DNA of 64,000 nt from Wenzhouxiangella limi (GCF_010499265.1 NZ_JAAGSC010000040.1:290305-354304); one strand, 5' to 3'; positions 55,464-64,000 are shown, counted from the stretch's first letter. Made by a program: numbers and translations. The notes: generated by a model from the letters alone, not told the origin.

Positions 55464-57899
55464 GTGAATCTTGTGACTTGCGATCATCTCCCGCGTCTGG
55501 CGGGTGCTCTTGTGGGCCTTGGCCTGGCTGCCACGGCCGTGGCCCAGGAAACACCTTCCCAGGTGGAACGCCCCGAAGACGTCATCGTCGTTACGGCGCA
55601 GTTTCGCGAGCAGGCAGCCGCCGAAGTGCCGATCTCGGTTTCGAGTTTTGATCAGACGTTTTTGGATGAAGTCGGGCTCGATCAGCTTGACGACCTGTCG
55701 GCGTTCGTGCCCGGCCTGCAAATCCAGGAGCAAAGCGTGAACAACCCCGGTTTCGTGATTCGCGGAATCACTTCTGACGATGGATCCTCGGCGATCGAGC
55801 CGCGCGTGTCGGTGTTTCAAAACGGAGTATCGATTTCGCGCTCGCGTGGCTCTTACGTGCCCCTGTTCGATCTGGAGCGCGTTGAAGTCATGAAGGGTCC
55901 GCAGGGTACGCTTTTTGGCCGCAACGCGCAGATTGGCGCGGTGCACCTGGTCACCCAAAAGCCCGGTAATGAATGGGCCAGCAGCGCGCGGCTGGAGCTC
56001 GGTAATTTCGCTTACCGCAAGTTTGACGGCATGGTCAATCTGCCGCTGGGCGCCAGCGACTCGGCGATTCGTCTGGCTGCGACCTACCGGTCACGCGACG
56101 GATTTATCGACAACAATATTGGTGGTGAACTCAACGGCACCGATACCCGGGCGCTGCGCGCAAGCTGGCGCACGCTGTTTGGTGAACGCAGCCACTTTGA
56201 CCTGATTTTCAACTACGTCGAAGACGATGCGCCCGGCACCTCATTCAAGTCCGGAATCATTCCGGCGCTGGGCGGAGATACGGATCCTCATTCGCCCGCA
56301 TCGCTCAATGCCTTCGGCGGCCTGCTCGGCGGTCGCGCGCTGGGCACCAAGCGCGATATCTTTGACCTCACCGCCATCGTCAACTGGCAGCCCTCTTCGC
56401 TGTGGACAATCAACAGCACCTCCGCCTGGCGCGAGTTTGACTCGTTCGAAGCCTTCGATCCGGACGGCAGCGCCTTCGACCTGTTTTTTTTCGGGGAGGA
56501 CGCCGAGGGAGAGCAGTGGAGCTCGGAGCTGCGCTTTACCTTCCAGCCCGATGACCTTCTAACGGCATTTTTCGGTGCTGGCTTTTTCACCGAAGAGGGT
56601 AGCCAGCGCGTGCCGCTAGGCTTGGACGGTGCGGTTGTCGGCGCGTTGCTCAACTCCATCGCAGCCACCGGACCGATCGTCGACGGCCAGGCGACCTTGT
56701 TCGGAGATCCCGGACTGGCGCAGCTGTTCTTGCTCGGCGATCCAGCGCTACTGGCCGGCGCGCTGGGCGCCGGCGGCGTACCGACGGGTCTGTTCCAACA
56801 AGAACAGTTCACCAACTTTGCCGATAACCAGTCCTACGACGTGTTTGCTGACGTCAGCTACGCGCTGACCGATCGCTTAACGGCAACGGCCGGTCTGCGC
56901 TATACCCGTGATCGCAAGGAGACGCTGTTTTCCTCGGGCGTGGAGGTCGACAATCCGTTTCTGGGCAATCTCCTCGTGCCGGATATTAATACACCGGTCT
57001 CGTCGGACGACGATCCCAGCGTCGGCAGGAATTTCGACGGCTGGGCCTGGCGCGCCAACCTGAACTTCGAGCTCTCCGCCAATCAGTTCGTTTATGGCAA
57101 CTACGCCCGTGGCCGTCGTCCTGACGTCATCGAGGACGTTGCCGGTCAGTTCAACCCGGCACTGGGCGTAGCGGTGTCCTTCGAACGGGTGCCCGAAGAA
57201 ATCGTCGACAGCTACGAGATCGGCTACAAGATGCTGTTCATGGACGGTCGTTCGCAGTTCGATGTCGCCGCCTTTTACTACGATTACGAGAACTTCCAGA
57301 CAACCATCTCGGTCGACGCCGGTCCGGGTCTACCGCCCGATTTGCAGCTGATCAATGCCGGGACCGCCAGCTCGCGGGGGCTAGAGACCCAGCTGAGTCT
57401 GAACCTCAATGAGGGTCTGGATCTGTATGCCAGCTATGCCTACAACCGCTCTCGCTTCGACAAGACCGATGATCGGGGCAACCCGCTGATCTTTGGCGGC
57501 AACCGGTTCCGGCTCTCGCCGGATCACACCGCAGGCCTGGCGCTCAGAGCAAGCCGAGCCATGAACGGCGGCCGGCTGTACTTCACGCCGTCTGTGACCT
57601 ACCAGTCGAAGGTCTTCTTCCAGGACGATAACCAGGGACGCTACGCCGTCGCGCTGCCGACGACGGGGCAGGCGCTGTTCGAGGTCCCGGCCATCAGTGA
57701 AGGCGGCTATTCGTTGTTTAACGTCCGCGCTGGATACGAGTTTTCGCAAGGGCAGTTCGCCATCGAGGCCTTCGTCAATAACTTAACCGATCGCAGTTTC
57801 ATCATCGATGCAGGCAACACCGGTGCGACGTTCAATATCCCGACTTTCATTGCCGGTGCACCCCGCACCTACGGCTTGGCTGTGCGCGCGGTCTACTAA
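55464..57899 (+). CDS. TonB-dependent outer-membrane receptor
   Basis: The 811-residue receptor (from GTG 55464) has a signal peptide ending TAVAQ, a TonB box DVIVVTAQF, a plug domain (about 45-165: SFVPGLQIQEQS-like LSAFVPGLQ, FVIRGIT, LERVEVMKGPQGTLFGRNAQIGAVHLVTQKP) and a barrel ending YGLAVRAVY. The start is uncertain: TTG 55443 is in frame and no strong ribosome site is visible. The substrate is unknown. Its partner phoD, 15 nt downstream, makes a phosphorylated compound a possible ligand (inference). Confidence 0.88.
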   Translation: MNLVTCDHLPRLAGALVGLGLAATAVAQETPSQVERPEDVIVVTAQFREQAAAEVPISVSSFDQTFLDEVGLDQLDDLSAFVPGLQIQEQSVNNPGFVIRGITSDDGSSAIEPRVSVFQNGVSISRSRGSYVPLFDLERVEVMKGPQGTLFGRNAQIGAVHLVTQKPGNEWASSARLELGNFAYRKFDGMVNLPLGASDSAIRLAATYRSRDGFIDNNIGGELNGTDTRALRASWRTLFGERSHFDLIFNYVEDDAPGTSFKSGIIPALGGDTDPHSPASLNAFGGLLGGRALGTKRDIFDLTAIVNWQPSSLWTINSTSAWREFDSFEAFDPDGSAFDLFFFGEDAEGEQWSSELRFTFQPDDLLTAFFGAGFFTEEGSQRVPLGLDGAVVGALLNSIAATGPIVDGQATLFGDPGLAQLFLLGDPALLAGALGAGGVPTGLFQQEQFTNFADNQSYDVFADVSYALTDRLTATAGLRYTRDRKETLFSSGVEVDNPFLGNLLVPDINTPVSSDDDPSVGRNFDGWAWRANLNFELSANQFVYGNYARGRRPDVIEDVAGQFNPALGVAVSFERVPEEIVDSYEIGYKMLFMDGRSQFDVAAFYYDYENFQTTISVDAGPGLPPDLQLINAGTASSRGLETQLSLNLNEGLDLYASYAYNRSRFDKTDDRGNPLIFGGNRFRLSPDHTAGLALRASRAMNGGRLYFTPSVTYQSKVFFQDDNQGRYAVALPTTGQALFEVPAISEGGYSLFNVRAGYEFSQGQFAIEAFVNNLTDRSFIIDAGNTGATFNIPTFIAGAPRTYGLAVRAVY

Positions 57900-57914
57900 A
57901 AGAGGGGATATTTG

Positions 57915-59561
57915 ATGAATCGACGCGATCTGTTCCGCCTGGCGGGTTTGACCTCGGCCTACCTGGCCCTGCCGGGCGCCGCGCGGTCGGCGTCTGAGAC
58001 CGCGGGCCGCAACGGCGTGTTTGCCCACGGTGTAGCCAGCGGCGACCCGCTGCACGACCGGGTGGTGATCTGGACGCGCGTCTCGGTGCCAAAGGGTGTG
58101 GATCAGGTCGAAACGCAGTGGGTGATGGCTGTCGATCCGCAGTGCGAGCAAGTCGTGCAGCGCGGGCAGGCGCTCGCCTCGTCAGAGCGCGACTTCTGCG
58201 TCAAGGTTGATGTCGACGGGCTTGATCCCGGGCAAATCTATTTCTATCGCTTCCAGGCCCTGGGTCATCAGTCCACGACCGGCAGGACGCGAACGCTGCC
58301 CGACGGCGCCCTGGATAGCTTCACCCTGGCTGCCGTTTCTTGCTCGAACTATCCGGCCGGCTATTTCACCGCCTACCGCGATATTGCCCGCCATCCGGAG
58401 GTCGACCTGCTGCTGCATCTGGGCGACTATATCTACGAATACGGCGTGGCCGGCTATGCATCGCAGCAGGCCGAGGCGCTGGGCCGGGTATCGGTTCCGG
58501 CGACGGATCTGACGAGCCTGGAGGACTACCGTCTGCGCCATGCCCAGTACAAGTCCGACCCCGACCTGCAGGCTGTCCATGCCGTGATGCCGATGATTGC
58601 GGTCTGGGATGACCACGAAGTGGCCAACGATGCCTGGCACGGCGGGGCCGAAAACCACGACGCTGAGCAGCAGGGTCCATGGGAGCGGCGTCGCCGCGAC
58701 GGCTTTCGCGCCTACGAGGAATGGATGCCTGTTCGTGCGCCGGAGCTGGAAAAAAATGGCCGATTGTTCCGCATGTTCGAAATCGGTGATTTGATTTCGC
58801 TGCACATGCTCGATACGCGTTTTCACGCTCGCTCGGAGCAGATCAACCCGCTGGCCCACCTCGAGGATCCCGAGGCCCTTGAGCGCATGCGGCGAGACCC
58901 CGCGCGCCAGTTGCTCGGTCCGGATCAGATGGCCTGGCTTGGTGACGGACTGCGCAAGTCCACTGCGCGCTGGCAGGTCATCGGCCAGCAGGTGCTGGTG
59001 TCTGAACTGCTGCTGCCGGATCTTTCATCCATCCTGGATGTAGACGAAACCCGCAAGCGCCTGGGGCCTGAACTGGTTGACGCCCTGTTGGCGATTGGCG
59101 GGCAGCAGATGCCGCTGATGTGGGATTCGTGGGACGGGTATGCGGCGGCGCGCGAGCGCTTGCTGGACCTGCTCGACAGCGAGGCATCGAGCCCTTTGAT
59201 CCTGACCGGTGATACGCACACCGGCATGGCCGGCAACGTGCGACGCAGCCCGGATGATCCGGTCGTGGCGCTGGAGATGGTCACGCCGTCCATCAGCTCG
59301 CCGGGCTTCGACCAGTATTTCCCCACCCGCGAGCCCGGGCGTTTGGCGCCGGCATTCACCGGCTACAACCCCGACCTGAAATACATGGAGACGGCGCGTC
59401 GCGGCTGGCTGCGGGTTCAAATCACGCCCAGCGCCTGCCGCGGTTATTGGCATTTGGTCGATCGGGTCGACCTGCGTGATCAAACCTTGCAAATCGACGC
59501 AAGTTGGTCCAGCCGACCGCGGAGTCAGCCGGGTTTCGGTCTGACGTCGACTTCCGGTTGA
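57915..59561 (+). CDS. phoD: PhoD-type alkaline phosphatase/phosphodiesterase
   Basis: The 548-residue enzyme has a twin-arginine signal (NRRDLFRLAG, cleaved near residue 28), an N-terminal beta domain and the PhoD metallophosphatase core. Metal-site motifs are HLGDYIYEYG, WDDHEVANDAW and GDTHTGMAGN. It is Tat-exported and releases phosphate from mono- or diesters. The ATG follows AGGGG by 7 nt. It lies 15 nt after the TonB receptor gene. Its 3' end overlaps the convergent c-di-GMP gene by 37 bp. Confidence 0.92.
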   Translation: MNRRDLFRLAGLTSAYLALPGAARSASETAGRNGVFAHGVASGDPLHDRVVIWTRVSVPKGVDQVETQWVMAVDPQCEQVVQRGQALASSERDFCVKVDVDGLDPGQIYFYRFQALGHQSTTGRTRTLPDGALDSFTLAAVSCSNYPAGYFTAYRDIARHPEVDLLLHLGDYIYEYGVAGYASQQAEALGRVSVPATDLTSLEDYRLRHAQYKSDPDLQAVHAVMPMIAVWDDHEVANDAWHGGAENHDAEQQGPWERRRRDGFRAYEEWMPVRAPELEKNGRLFRMFEIGDLISLHMLDTRFHARSEQINPLAHLEDPEALERMRRDPARQLLGPDQMAWLGDGLRKSTARWQVIGQQVLVSELLLPDLSSILDVDETRKRLGPELVDALLAIGGQQMPLMWDSWDGYAAARERLLDLLDSEASSPLILTGDTHTGMAGNVRRSPDDPVVALEMVTPSISSPGFDQYFPTREPGRLAPAFTGYNPDLKYMETARRGWLRVQITPSACRGYWHLVDRVDLRDQTLQIDASWSSRPRSQPGFGLTSTSG

Positions 59562-61303
59562 ACAAGGCTTGTTGCGCCAGAGGCTGCATCGAGCAGCAGC
59601 GGCTCAAGGACTGCGGCCGGAAGTGGCCTGGAGAAGAGAAAGCCTTGCGCGAAGCGGCAGCCGTTTTGTTTCAGGAAATCCAGCTGAGACAGGGTTTCCA
59701 CACCTTCGGCCACGGCCCTCAGCTCCAGGCTGTTGGCCAGATTGAGAATGGCGCGCGTCAGCGCCCGTGCCTTGCCGCCGCGTTCTATGCCCTGGATAAA
59801 GCAGCGGTCGATCTTGAGTCGGTCGATGGGCAGGTTCAGCAAATAGCTCAGCGACGAGTAGCCGGTGCCGAAGTCGTCGATGGCCAGCTGTACGCCCAGA
59901 CGTCCGAGCCGCTCGATATTGGCATGCGAACGCTCGACGCTGTTCATGATGGTCTGCTCGGTGACTTCCAGCATCAATCCGCTTGCCTCCAAGCCCGACT
60001 CTTTCAGGACCTGGGCCACAAATCCGGGCAGTTTCCTGTTTTCTAGCTGGGAGAACGACAAGTTGACGGCCCCTGTCAATTCGACCTGCAGGCGCTTTTT
60101 CCATTCCACGATCTGGCGGCAGGTCTCGCGCAGGACGAACGCGCCGATGTCGTCCATCAGCCCCAGCTCGTCGGCGAGCGCCAGGAATTCGCCGGGCCCG
60201 ACCACGCCATGGCCGGGACGGTTCCATCGCAGCAGACTCTCCACGCCGATGATGCGCTGATCCACGAGGTCTACCTGAGGCTGGTAATAGACTTCGAGCT
60301 CACGCCGACTGAGCGCGTTACGGAGCTCGCTTTCCATCGACAGGCTGGCGCGATCACTCACCAGCATGTGTTCAGCGAACGCGCGATGACGATTCTTGCC
60401 GTCCGCCTTGGCCTGGTACATGGCCACATCGGCGTTGCGCTGCAGTTCTTCTGCGTCGACGGCCTGGGCGGGGAAATAGCTGATCCCGATGCTGGCGGTC
60501 ACGGTTACATCCACCCCGAGGATCGCAAAGGGTGCTTGCAGACTGGCGATGATCTTGTTGGCCACTTCGGATGCCGTTGCTTCCGCCGGAATTCCTTCCA
60601 GCGTGACCGTGAATTCATCCCCGCCCAGCCGGCTGACCGAGTCGACCTTGCGCACGGTGAAGCGCAGACGCTCGGACACCCGGATCAGCAACTCGTCGCC
60701 GGCGGCATGTCCAAGCGTATCGTTGACTTCTTTGAAGCGATCGAGATCAACGAAAAGCAGACCGATCATTTCCTGCGACCGTTCGGCACGAAGACAGGCC
60801 TGGGTCAGGCGGTCGACGAACATCAGCCGATTCGGCAGGCCCGTCAGGTGGTCGTAGTGGGCCAGTTTGAAAAGATGTTGTTGCTTGCGCTCGCTCAGAA
60901 GTTGCAGCAGGTCGTGGCCAAAGCCGACGCCGGCGTATTGCTCGTTATGGGTCAGGATGAAACCATCCTGCATGGCGCTCATCTTTTCGTTGAGAATGAT
61001 GCGCGTGAGATCATCGACTGAAGTTTCGGTCTCGACAATGACCGGGTCCGGGATCATGAATTCTGCAACCTTGCTCGACCCGTACAATTCTCTGGTGAAA
61101 GGGCGGCTGAACAGTTCGTTGAGCATGTTGCGGTTCATGAGGCCGACGGGCCGGTCTGCGTCGGTAATGACCAGCGTCTGCAGCGTCTCATCACGCTGGA
61201 ACTGATCGTGGACCTTGGATAACAGAGTCTGGGTCGGCGCCGTCGGGCACGTTTTTTTCAGCTGGCCGACCTGGTCTTCTTGTTCGGCTGGCAGTAGATT
61301 CAT
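59525..61303 (-). CDS. CBS-GGDEF-EAL cyclic-di-GMP protein
   Basis: The 592-residue protein has an N-terminal CBS-pair-like sensor (about 20-140; CBS phrases VITDADRPVGLMN and FMIPDPVIVETETSVDDL), a GGDEF domain with intact LGGDEF and an upstream RKVD inhibitory site exactly five residues before, and an EAL domain (about 335-580). The EAL motif reads ESLLRW with DDFGTGYSSL, KIDRCF and AEGVET, so phosphodiesterase residues are present. It may both make and break c-di-GMP. No TM segment. It is followed upstream by cheD. Confidence 0.92.
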   Translation of the reverse strand: MNLLPAEQEDQVGQLKKTCPTAPTQTLLSKVHDQFQRDETLQTLVITDADRPVGLMNRNMLNELFSRPFTRELYGSSKVAEFMIPDPVIVETETSVDDLTRIILNEKMSAMQDGFILTHNEQYAGVGFGHDLLQLLSERKQQHLFKLAHYDHLTGLPNRLMFVDRLTQACLRAERSQEMIGLLFVDLDRFKEVNDTLGHAAGDELLIRVSERLRFTVRKVDSVSRLGGDEFTVTLEGIPAEATASEVANKIIASLQAPFAILGVDVTVTASIGISYFPAQAVDAEELQRNADVAMYQAKADGKNRHRAFAEHMLVSDRASLSMESELRNALSRRELEVYYQPQVDLVDQRIIGVESLLRWNRPGHGVVGPGEFLALADELGLMDDIGAFVLRETCRQIVEWKKRLQVELTGAVNLSFSQLENRKLPGFVAQVLKESGLEASGLMLEVTEQTIMNSVERSHANIERLGRLGVQLAIDDFGTGYSSLSYLLNLPIDRLKIDRCFIQGIERGGKARALTRAILNLANSLELRAVAEGVETLSQLDFLKQNGCRFAQGFLFSRPLPAAVLEPLLLDAASGATSLVQPEVDVRPKPG

Positions 61304-61382
61304 AAAGACTGAATCGGGCAGGGCGGTTGCGCTCAGGCGAATGGATAGTTGACGGTCACGACGTCCAACAGTTTAGTTCCGC

Positions 61383-61403
61383 TGTCATTACTGCTTGATG
61401 ACA
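61383..61403. repeat. Inverted repeat TGTCAT-N9-ATGACA upstream of the c-di-GMP gene
   Basis: A perfect 6-bp inverted repeat with a 9-nt spacer lies 80 nt upstream of the GGDEF-EAL start, in the 120-nt gap after cheD. It could be an operator; no regulator is suggested. Confidence 0.35.
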
Positions 61404-61423
61404 ATCCAAATCGGGCGCGATCG

Positions 61424-62026
61424 CTACCAGAGATCGATCTCGCCGCTTTTTGCTGATGCTTTCTCGCGCTCCTTGAGACTGTTTTTCCAGTACTGCTTTT
61501 CTTCTTTTTCAACTTCGAACGTCTCCGAGCGCGGGATATCGCGCACCAATACCGAGTAGTCGGTGCCGAGGAAGTGGATCATGCGGCCGTTGATCCCGCC
61601 CAGGCTTTTGGCCAGGATGGGAATATGCTCGGTGGCCAGAAATTCTTCGACAAATCGGCTGTTGACATCGCCGATGGCAAAGAAACTGTCCTGTCGGGAA
61701 ATGCCAGGCAGGACGTTGCCGCCGCCAAAGACCTTGGCCTTGATGTTGCGACGCTGGGCGCCCTTATTGAGCATTTTGTTGATCAACAGCTCCATGGCGT
61801 TGACTCCGTAGCGACCGGCTTCGCTGGCCAGCACGGGCACTTCGCGGCTGTAGCGGTGGTTGGCCAGCAGAAAATGGTTCATGCCCATGACGCGGGCGAC
61901 CGGGTCGTACAGACAGGCAGCCACGCACGAGCCGAGCAGCGTGGACAGCATCAGATCCTGGCGGGAGGTGACGTGGTACTGCCCCGGCTGGAGCGTGATG
62001 CGACGATCTGCGGGCCAGTGTTTCAT
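61424..62026 (-). CDS. cheD: Chemoreceptor glutamine deamidase CheD
   Basis: The 200-residue protein carries the CheD catalytic Cys in LGSCVAACLYD, His in GMNHFLLAN, and KVFGGGNVLPG. CheD deamidates receptor Gln residues and binds CheC-type partners. No other chemotaxis gene is nearby, so it is an orphan copy next to a c-di-GMP gene. The start codon is the first ATG and gives a family-typical QPGQYHVTS N-terminus. It is divergent from a methyltransferase gene. Confidence 0.93.
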   Translation of the reverse strand: MKHWPADRRITLQPGQYHVTSRQDLMLSTLLGSCVAACLYDPVARVMGMNHFLLANHRYSREVPVLASEAGRYGVNAMELLINKMLNKGAQRRNIKAKVFGGGNVLPGISRQDSFFAIGDVNSRFVEEFLATEHIPILAKSLGGINGRMIHFLGTDYSVLVRDIPRSETFEVEKEEKQYWKNSLKEREKASAKSGEIDLW

Positions 62027-62133
62027 CGAGACGGTCGCTGTGACTGGATGCGCATGGGGCAGCCCATAACGGGATGCCGGGAGTATATCCGGATTCGCTC
62101 ATGCGCGATGCGCTGTGCCATCATTGCATCGTC

Positions 62134-62925
62134 ATGACCATCTTTGAAATTGATTTCGGTCAGCTCTATCGCGAGCACATGGCCGCCTGCGGCCGCCAGG
62201 TCAAGGCCCCGGAGGACTGGGATGCCCGCGCCGAGCGCATGAAGTCGGTGGCCACCGATTCCGGCTATGTGGGCGAGTTTGTCGCGCGCATGGACCTTGA
62301 TGGCTGCCGATCGCTGCTCGACGTGGGCTGCGGCACGGGCGCGATCAGCCTGGCCGTGGCGGACCGGCTCGAGCAGATGGTGGCCGTGGACTACAGCGCC
62401 GGCATGCTCGAGGCGATGATGGATCTGGCCGCCGAGCGCGGCCTCGATCGGATCCGGCCCGTGCAGCGTTCCTGGGAGGATGACTGGCGCGATGTGCCGG
62501 TGTGCGACGTGGCCGTGGCCTCGCGCTCGACAGCGGTGCTGGACCTGGAGGCTGCGTTGAAAAAACTCGACGCCCACGCGGCCCGGCGCGCTTACCTGAC
62601 CAGCAAGGTCGGCGGCTATTTCATCGATCCGCAGATCGCGGCGGTCATTGATCGACGGCTGGATCCGGTGCCGGACTACATTTACGCGGTCAACATTCTC
62701 TACCAGATGGGACGCCAGCCGCGGGTGGACTTCATCGACAACGACCATCGCCCGACCGATTGCGAGACGGCCGAGGAGTTCGTGCGACGGGTGAGTTTTT
62801 CCCTGGGATCGCTGACCGACGCCGAGCGCCGGCGCCTGGTGGCGTGGTTCCAGGCTGATCCCGAGCGCGCCCGGGCCAGCGGCCAGCCGTTCCGCTGGGC
62901 CTTCATCGCCTGGGAGACAGCCTGA
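62134..62925 (+). CDS. Class I SAM-dependent methyltransferase
   Basis: The 263-residue protein has SAM-binding motif I LLDVGCGTGAISL (about residue 70), motif II VAVDYSAGML, and VCDVAVASRSTAVLDL before the beta4 helix. ATG 62134 is chosen; ATG 62101 would add 11 residues. It is cytoplasmic. I cannot assign the substrate; no natural-product or cofactor genes adjoin it. Confidence 0.85.
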   Translation: MTIFEIDFGQLYREHMAACGRQVKAPEDWDARAERMKSVATDSGYVGEFVARMDLDGCRSLLDVGCGTGAISLAVADRLEQMVAVDYSAGMLEAMMDLAAERGLDRIRPVQRSWEDDWRDVPVCDVAVASRSTAVLDLEAALKKLDAHAARRAYLTSKVGGYFIDPQIAAVIDRRLDPVPDYIYAVNILYQMGRQPRVDFIDNDHRPTDCETAEEFVRRVSFSLGSLTDAERRRLVAWFQADPERARASGQPFRWAFIAWETA

Positions 62926-62936
62926 GTTCCATGAGT

Positions 62937-63611
62937 CTAGGGCTGTTGAAGCATCCGGTCGCGGGCGCGGCGGGTCTCGTTGCGCACGGCGCGATGCATG
63001 CTCGAGTCTTCAGGAACCAGCGGGAGCATCTGCTCCCACCAGGCCAGCGCAGATTCGTAGTTCCCGATCAGGAAATCATCGGTTCCGAGCAACCACAGGG
63101 CTTTGAGGTTATCGGGCTCAAGGTCGACAGCCTGCTCGAGCAGGGATTTCGCTTCGACGGGCATTTCCGGCAATTCGCTGCGTAGCTGCAGGGTCTCGGC
63201 CAGCTCCACCCGCAAAAACGCGCTCTCGGGTCTCAGGTAAAGCGCCCGGCGCAGAGCGTGTTCGGCCGAGCCATAGTGGCGCAAATCCTTGTAGATCAGG
63301 CCCATGCGCTGCCATTGCTCCGGCTGATCAGGGTTGTGTTCCAGATCCCGGGCCATGGCGATCATCTGCGAGCGCAGTGTTTCGACGCGCGGATCATGGC
63401 CCTGGGCAGGTTCGAGCGTGCCGAACTGCAGATAAAGCAAGGCCGTGACCAGCGGCAGCAGGATAAAGATCGCCAGCTTCAGCGGTTTCGGCAGACGCGC
63501 CCGTTCGGCCTTGTCGCCCCGTCTGCGAGGGCGAATTTCTGGCCAAAGCGCAAACACCAGGGCGAGCGCGATGGCCATTCCCGACAGGCTGATAAACAGC
63601 GATTGAGTCAT
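62937..63611 (-). CDS. CcmI/NrfG-like membrane TPR protein
   Basis: The 224-residue protein has two N-terminal TM helices (about 4-24 and 45-68) with a basic loop RPRRRGDK, then three TPR repeats (about 95-205; YKDLRHYGSAEHALRRALYLRPE, LGTDDFLIGNYESALAWWEQM). This is the layout of cytochrome c maturation CcmI/NrfG proteins, which hold apocytochromes for haem ligation. It is divergent from an apparent multihaem cytochrome gene, which supports that role. The start has a weak ribosome site; TTG 63629 is possible. Confidence 0.75.
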   Translation of the reverse strand: MTQSLFISLSGMAIALALVFALWPEIRPRRRGDKAERARLPKPLKLAIFILLPLVTALLYLQFGTLEPAQGHDPRVETLRSQMIAMARDLEHNPDQPEQWQRMGLIYKDLRHYGSAEHALRRALYLRPESAFLRVELAETLQLRSELPEMPVEAKSLLEQAVDLEPDNLKALWLLGTDDFLIGNYESALAWWEQMLPLVPEDSSMHRAVRNETRRARDRMLQQP

Positions 63612-63675
63612 GCTTGTCAGTGTAAACAACTGCGCCCCGGCTCATCGGTTTCCAGCCGAATTCACGGGGGTCTTG

Positions 63676-63704
63676 TTGACATATTCTTCACGGCGCCGTA
63701 TTCT
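63676..63704 (+). promoter_or_regulatory. Sigma-70 promoter of the downstream cytochrome-like gene
   Basis: TTGACA (63676-63681) and TATTCT (63699-63704) are exactly 17 nt apart, giving a start about 63711 and a leader of about 78 nt. The stretch at 63712-63739 is strongly AT-rich, unlike its surroundings, and contains the palindrome ATATT-AAA-AATAT (63719-63731). Confidence 0.6.
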
Positions 63705-63788
63705 TGACCGGCAGATGCATATTAAAAATATTCGTTATTTTTCATATACATCGCATCACCCCTGTGCAATAGCCTGTGAGGAGGAAGC

Positions 63789-64000
63789 ATGCGCAGAGAA
63801 AACTGGTTTGTCATCGTTCTTGTCGCCCTGTGTATGAGCCTGGCGACCATGGCGGCGGTCTCCAGCAGCCCGTCCAACGGCGAGAAATCCGATTTTGAAG
63901 GCTTCGACAGCCTGGACGAGGCTACGGTCACCGAAAACTGGAAGCGCTATTTCCCGGCGCAGTACGAGGGCTGGATGCGGACCTCGGAAATGCAGGAAAC
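63789..64000 (+). CDS. N-terminus of a probable periplasmic multihaem cytochrome (NrfA-like); 3' truncated
   Basis: The frame starts at ATG 63789 with a strong GAGGAAG and stays open to the window end (about 70 residues). A signal peptide or anchor occupies about 1-25 (VIVLVALCMSLATMAAVSS). The following ENWKRYFPAQYEGWMRTSEM resembles the FAPQHPDQYLSWKATSE region near the start of ammonia-forming cytochrome c nitrite reductase. No CxxCH haem motif lies within the visible part, so the call is tentative. The divergent CcmI/NrfG-like gene supports it. Confidence 0.4.
   Translation, partial: MRRENWFVIVLVALCMSLATMAAVSSSPSNGEKSDFEGFDSLDEATVTENWKRYFPAQYEGWMRTSEMQE

Overview
This is a GC-rich chromosomal window from a Gammaproteobacterium. 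The evidence is the mix of UbiK, ZapE, FadE, TamA/TamB, YceH, FNR/HemN, ComM and an enteric-style glnA-ntrB-ntrC circuit. The density of secreted peptidases (M14, S9, M1) beside these genes suggests a heterotrophic lineage near Xanthomonadales/Chromatiales (Wenzhouxiangella-like), but that placement is inference. Genes are closely packed, often with ATGA/GTGA or 8-nt overlaps. There is no phage, IS element or CRISPR array. The one visible accessory patch lies at about 39.5-40.5 kb.

Layout. 0-7.4 kb: an envelope cluster of DUF1302 (outer membrane), two DUF1329 paralogues (one fused to a long TolA-like helix), a YCF48-like beta-propeller and an RND/MMPL pump. 7.4-10.8 kb: two tandem lipid acyltransferases, then dtd and a Sua5/TsaC gene. 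10.8-15.5 kb: ntrC, ntrB, a DUF4124 gene and glnA, with a sigma-54 promoter and a pair of palindromes upstream of glnA. 15.5-21.1 kb: a PEBP protein, an M14 peptidase, and an FNR-type regulator next to hemN, which carries a perfect FNR box. 21.2-30 kb: an S9 peptidase, a DUF2868/DUF3482 GTPase pair, a cold-shock gene, yceH, two lipoproteins and a GST-like gene. 30-38.4 kb: tamB-tamA, comM and an EamA transporter. 38.5-41.4 kb: an Acg-type oxidoreductase, a broken intradiol dioxygenase, a VapBC module, ubiK and a PII gene. 41.5-50.3 kb: an M1 peptidase, sufT, a riboswitch-controlled BtuB-like receptor, and fadE plus a hydrolase divergent from a TetR regulator. 50.3-54.2 kb: zapE, a hydrolase, a membrane-anchored cytochrome c, uppP and tRNA-Arg(CCG). 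54.2-64 kb: a phosphodiester set (GDPD, TonB receptor, PhoD), a CBS-GGDEF-EAL protein, cheD, a methyltransferase, a CcmI/NrfG-like TPR protein and the start of an apparent multihaem cytochrome.

Three themes connect the genes. Nitrogen control: PII, NtrB, NtrC, the sigma-54 promoter and adenylylatable GlnA are all present. Low-oxygen haem and cytochrome metabolism: FNR with all four cluster cysteines, HemN, the TPR/cytochrome pair and cytochrome c. Envelope lipid and outer-membrane traffic: the DUF1302/1329/YCF48/MMPL cluster, TamAB, the acyltransferases, UppP and two TonB receptors. The least understood and most interesting parts are the DUF1329 coiled-coil fusion cluster and the DUF2868/DUF3482 pair.
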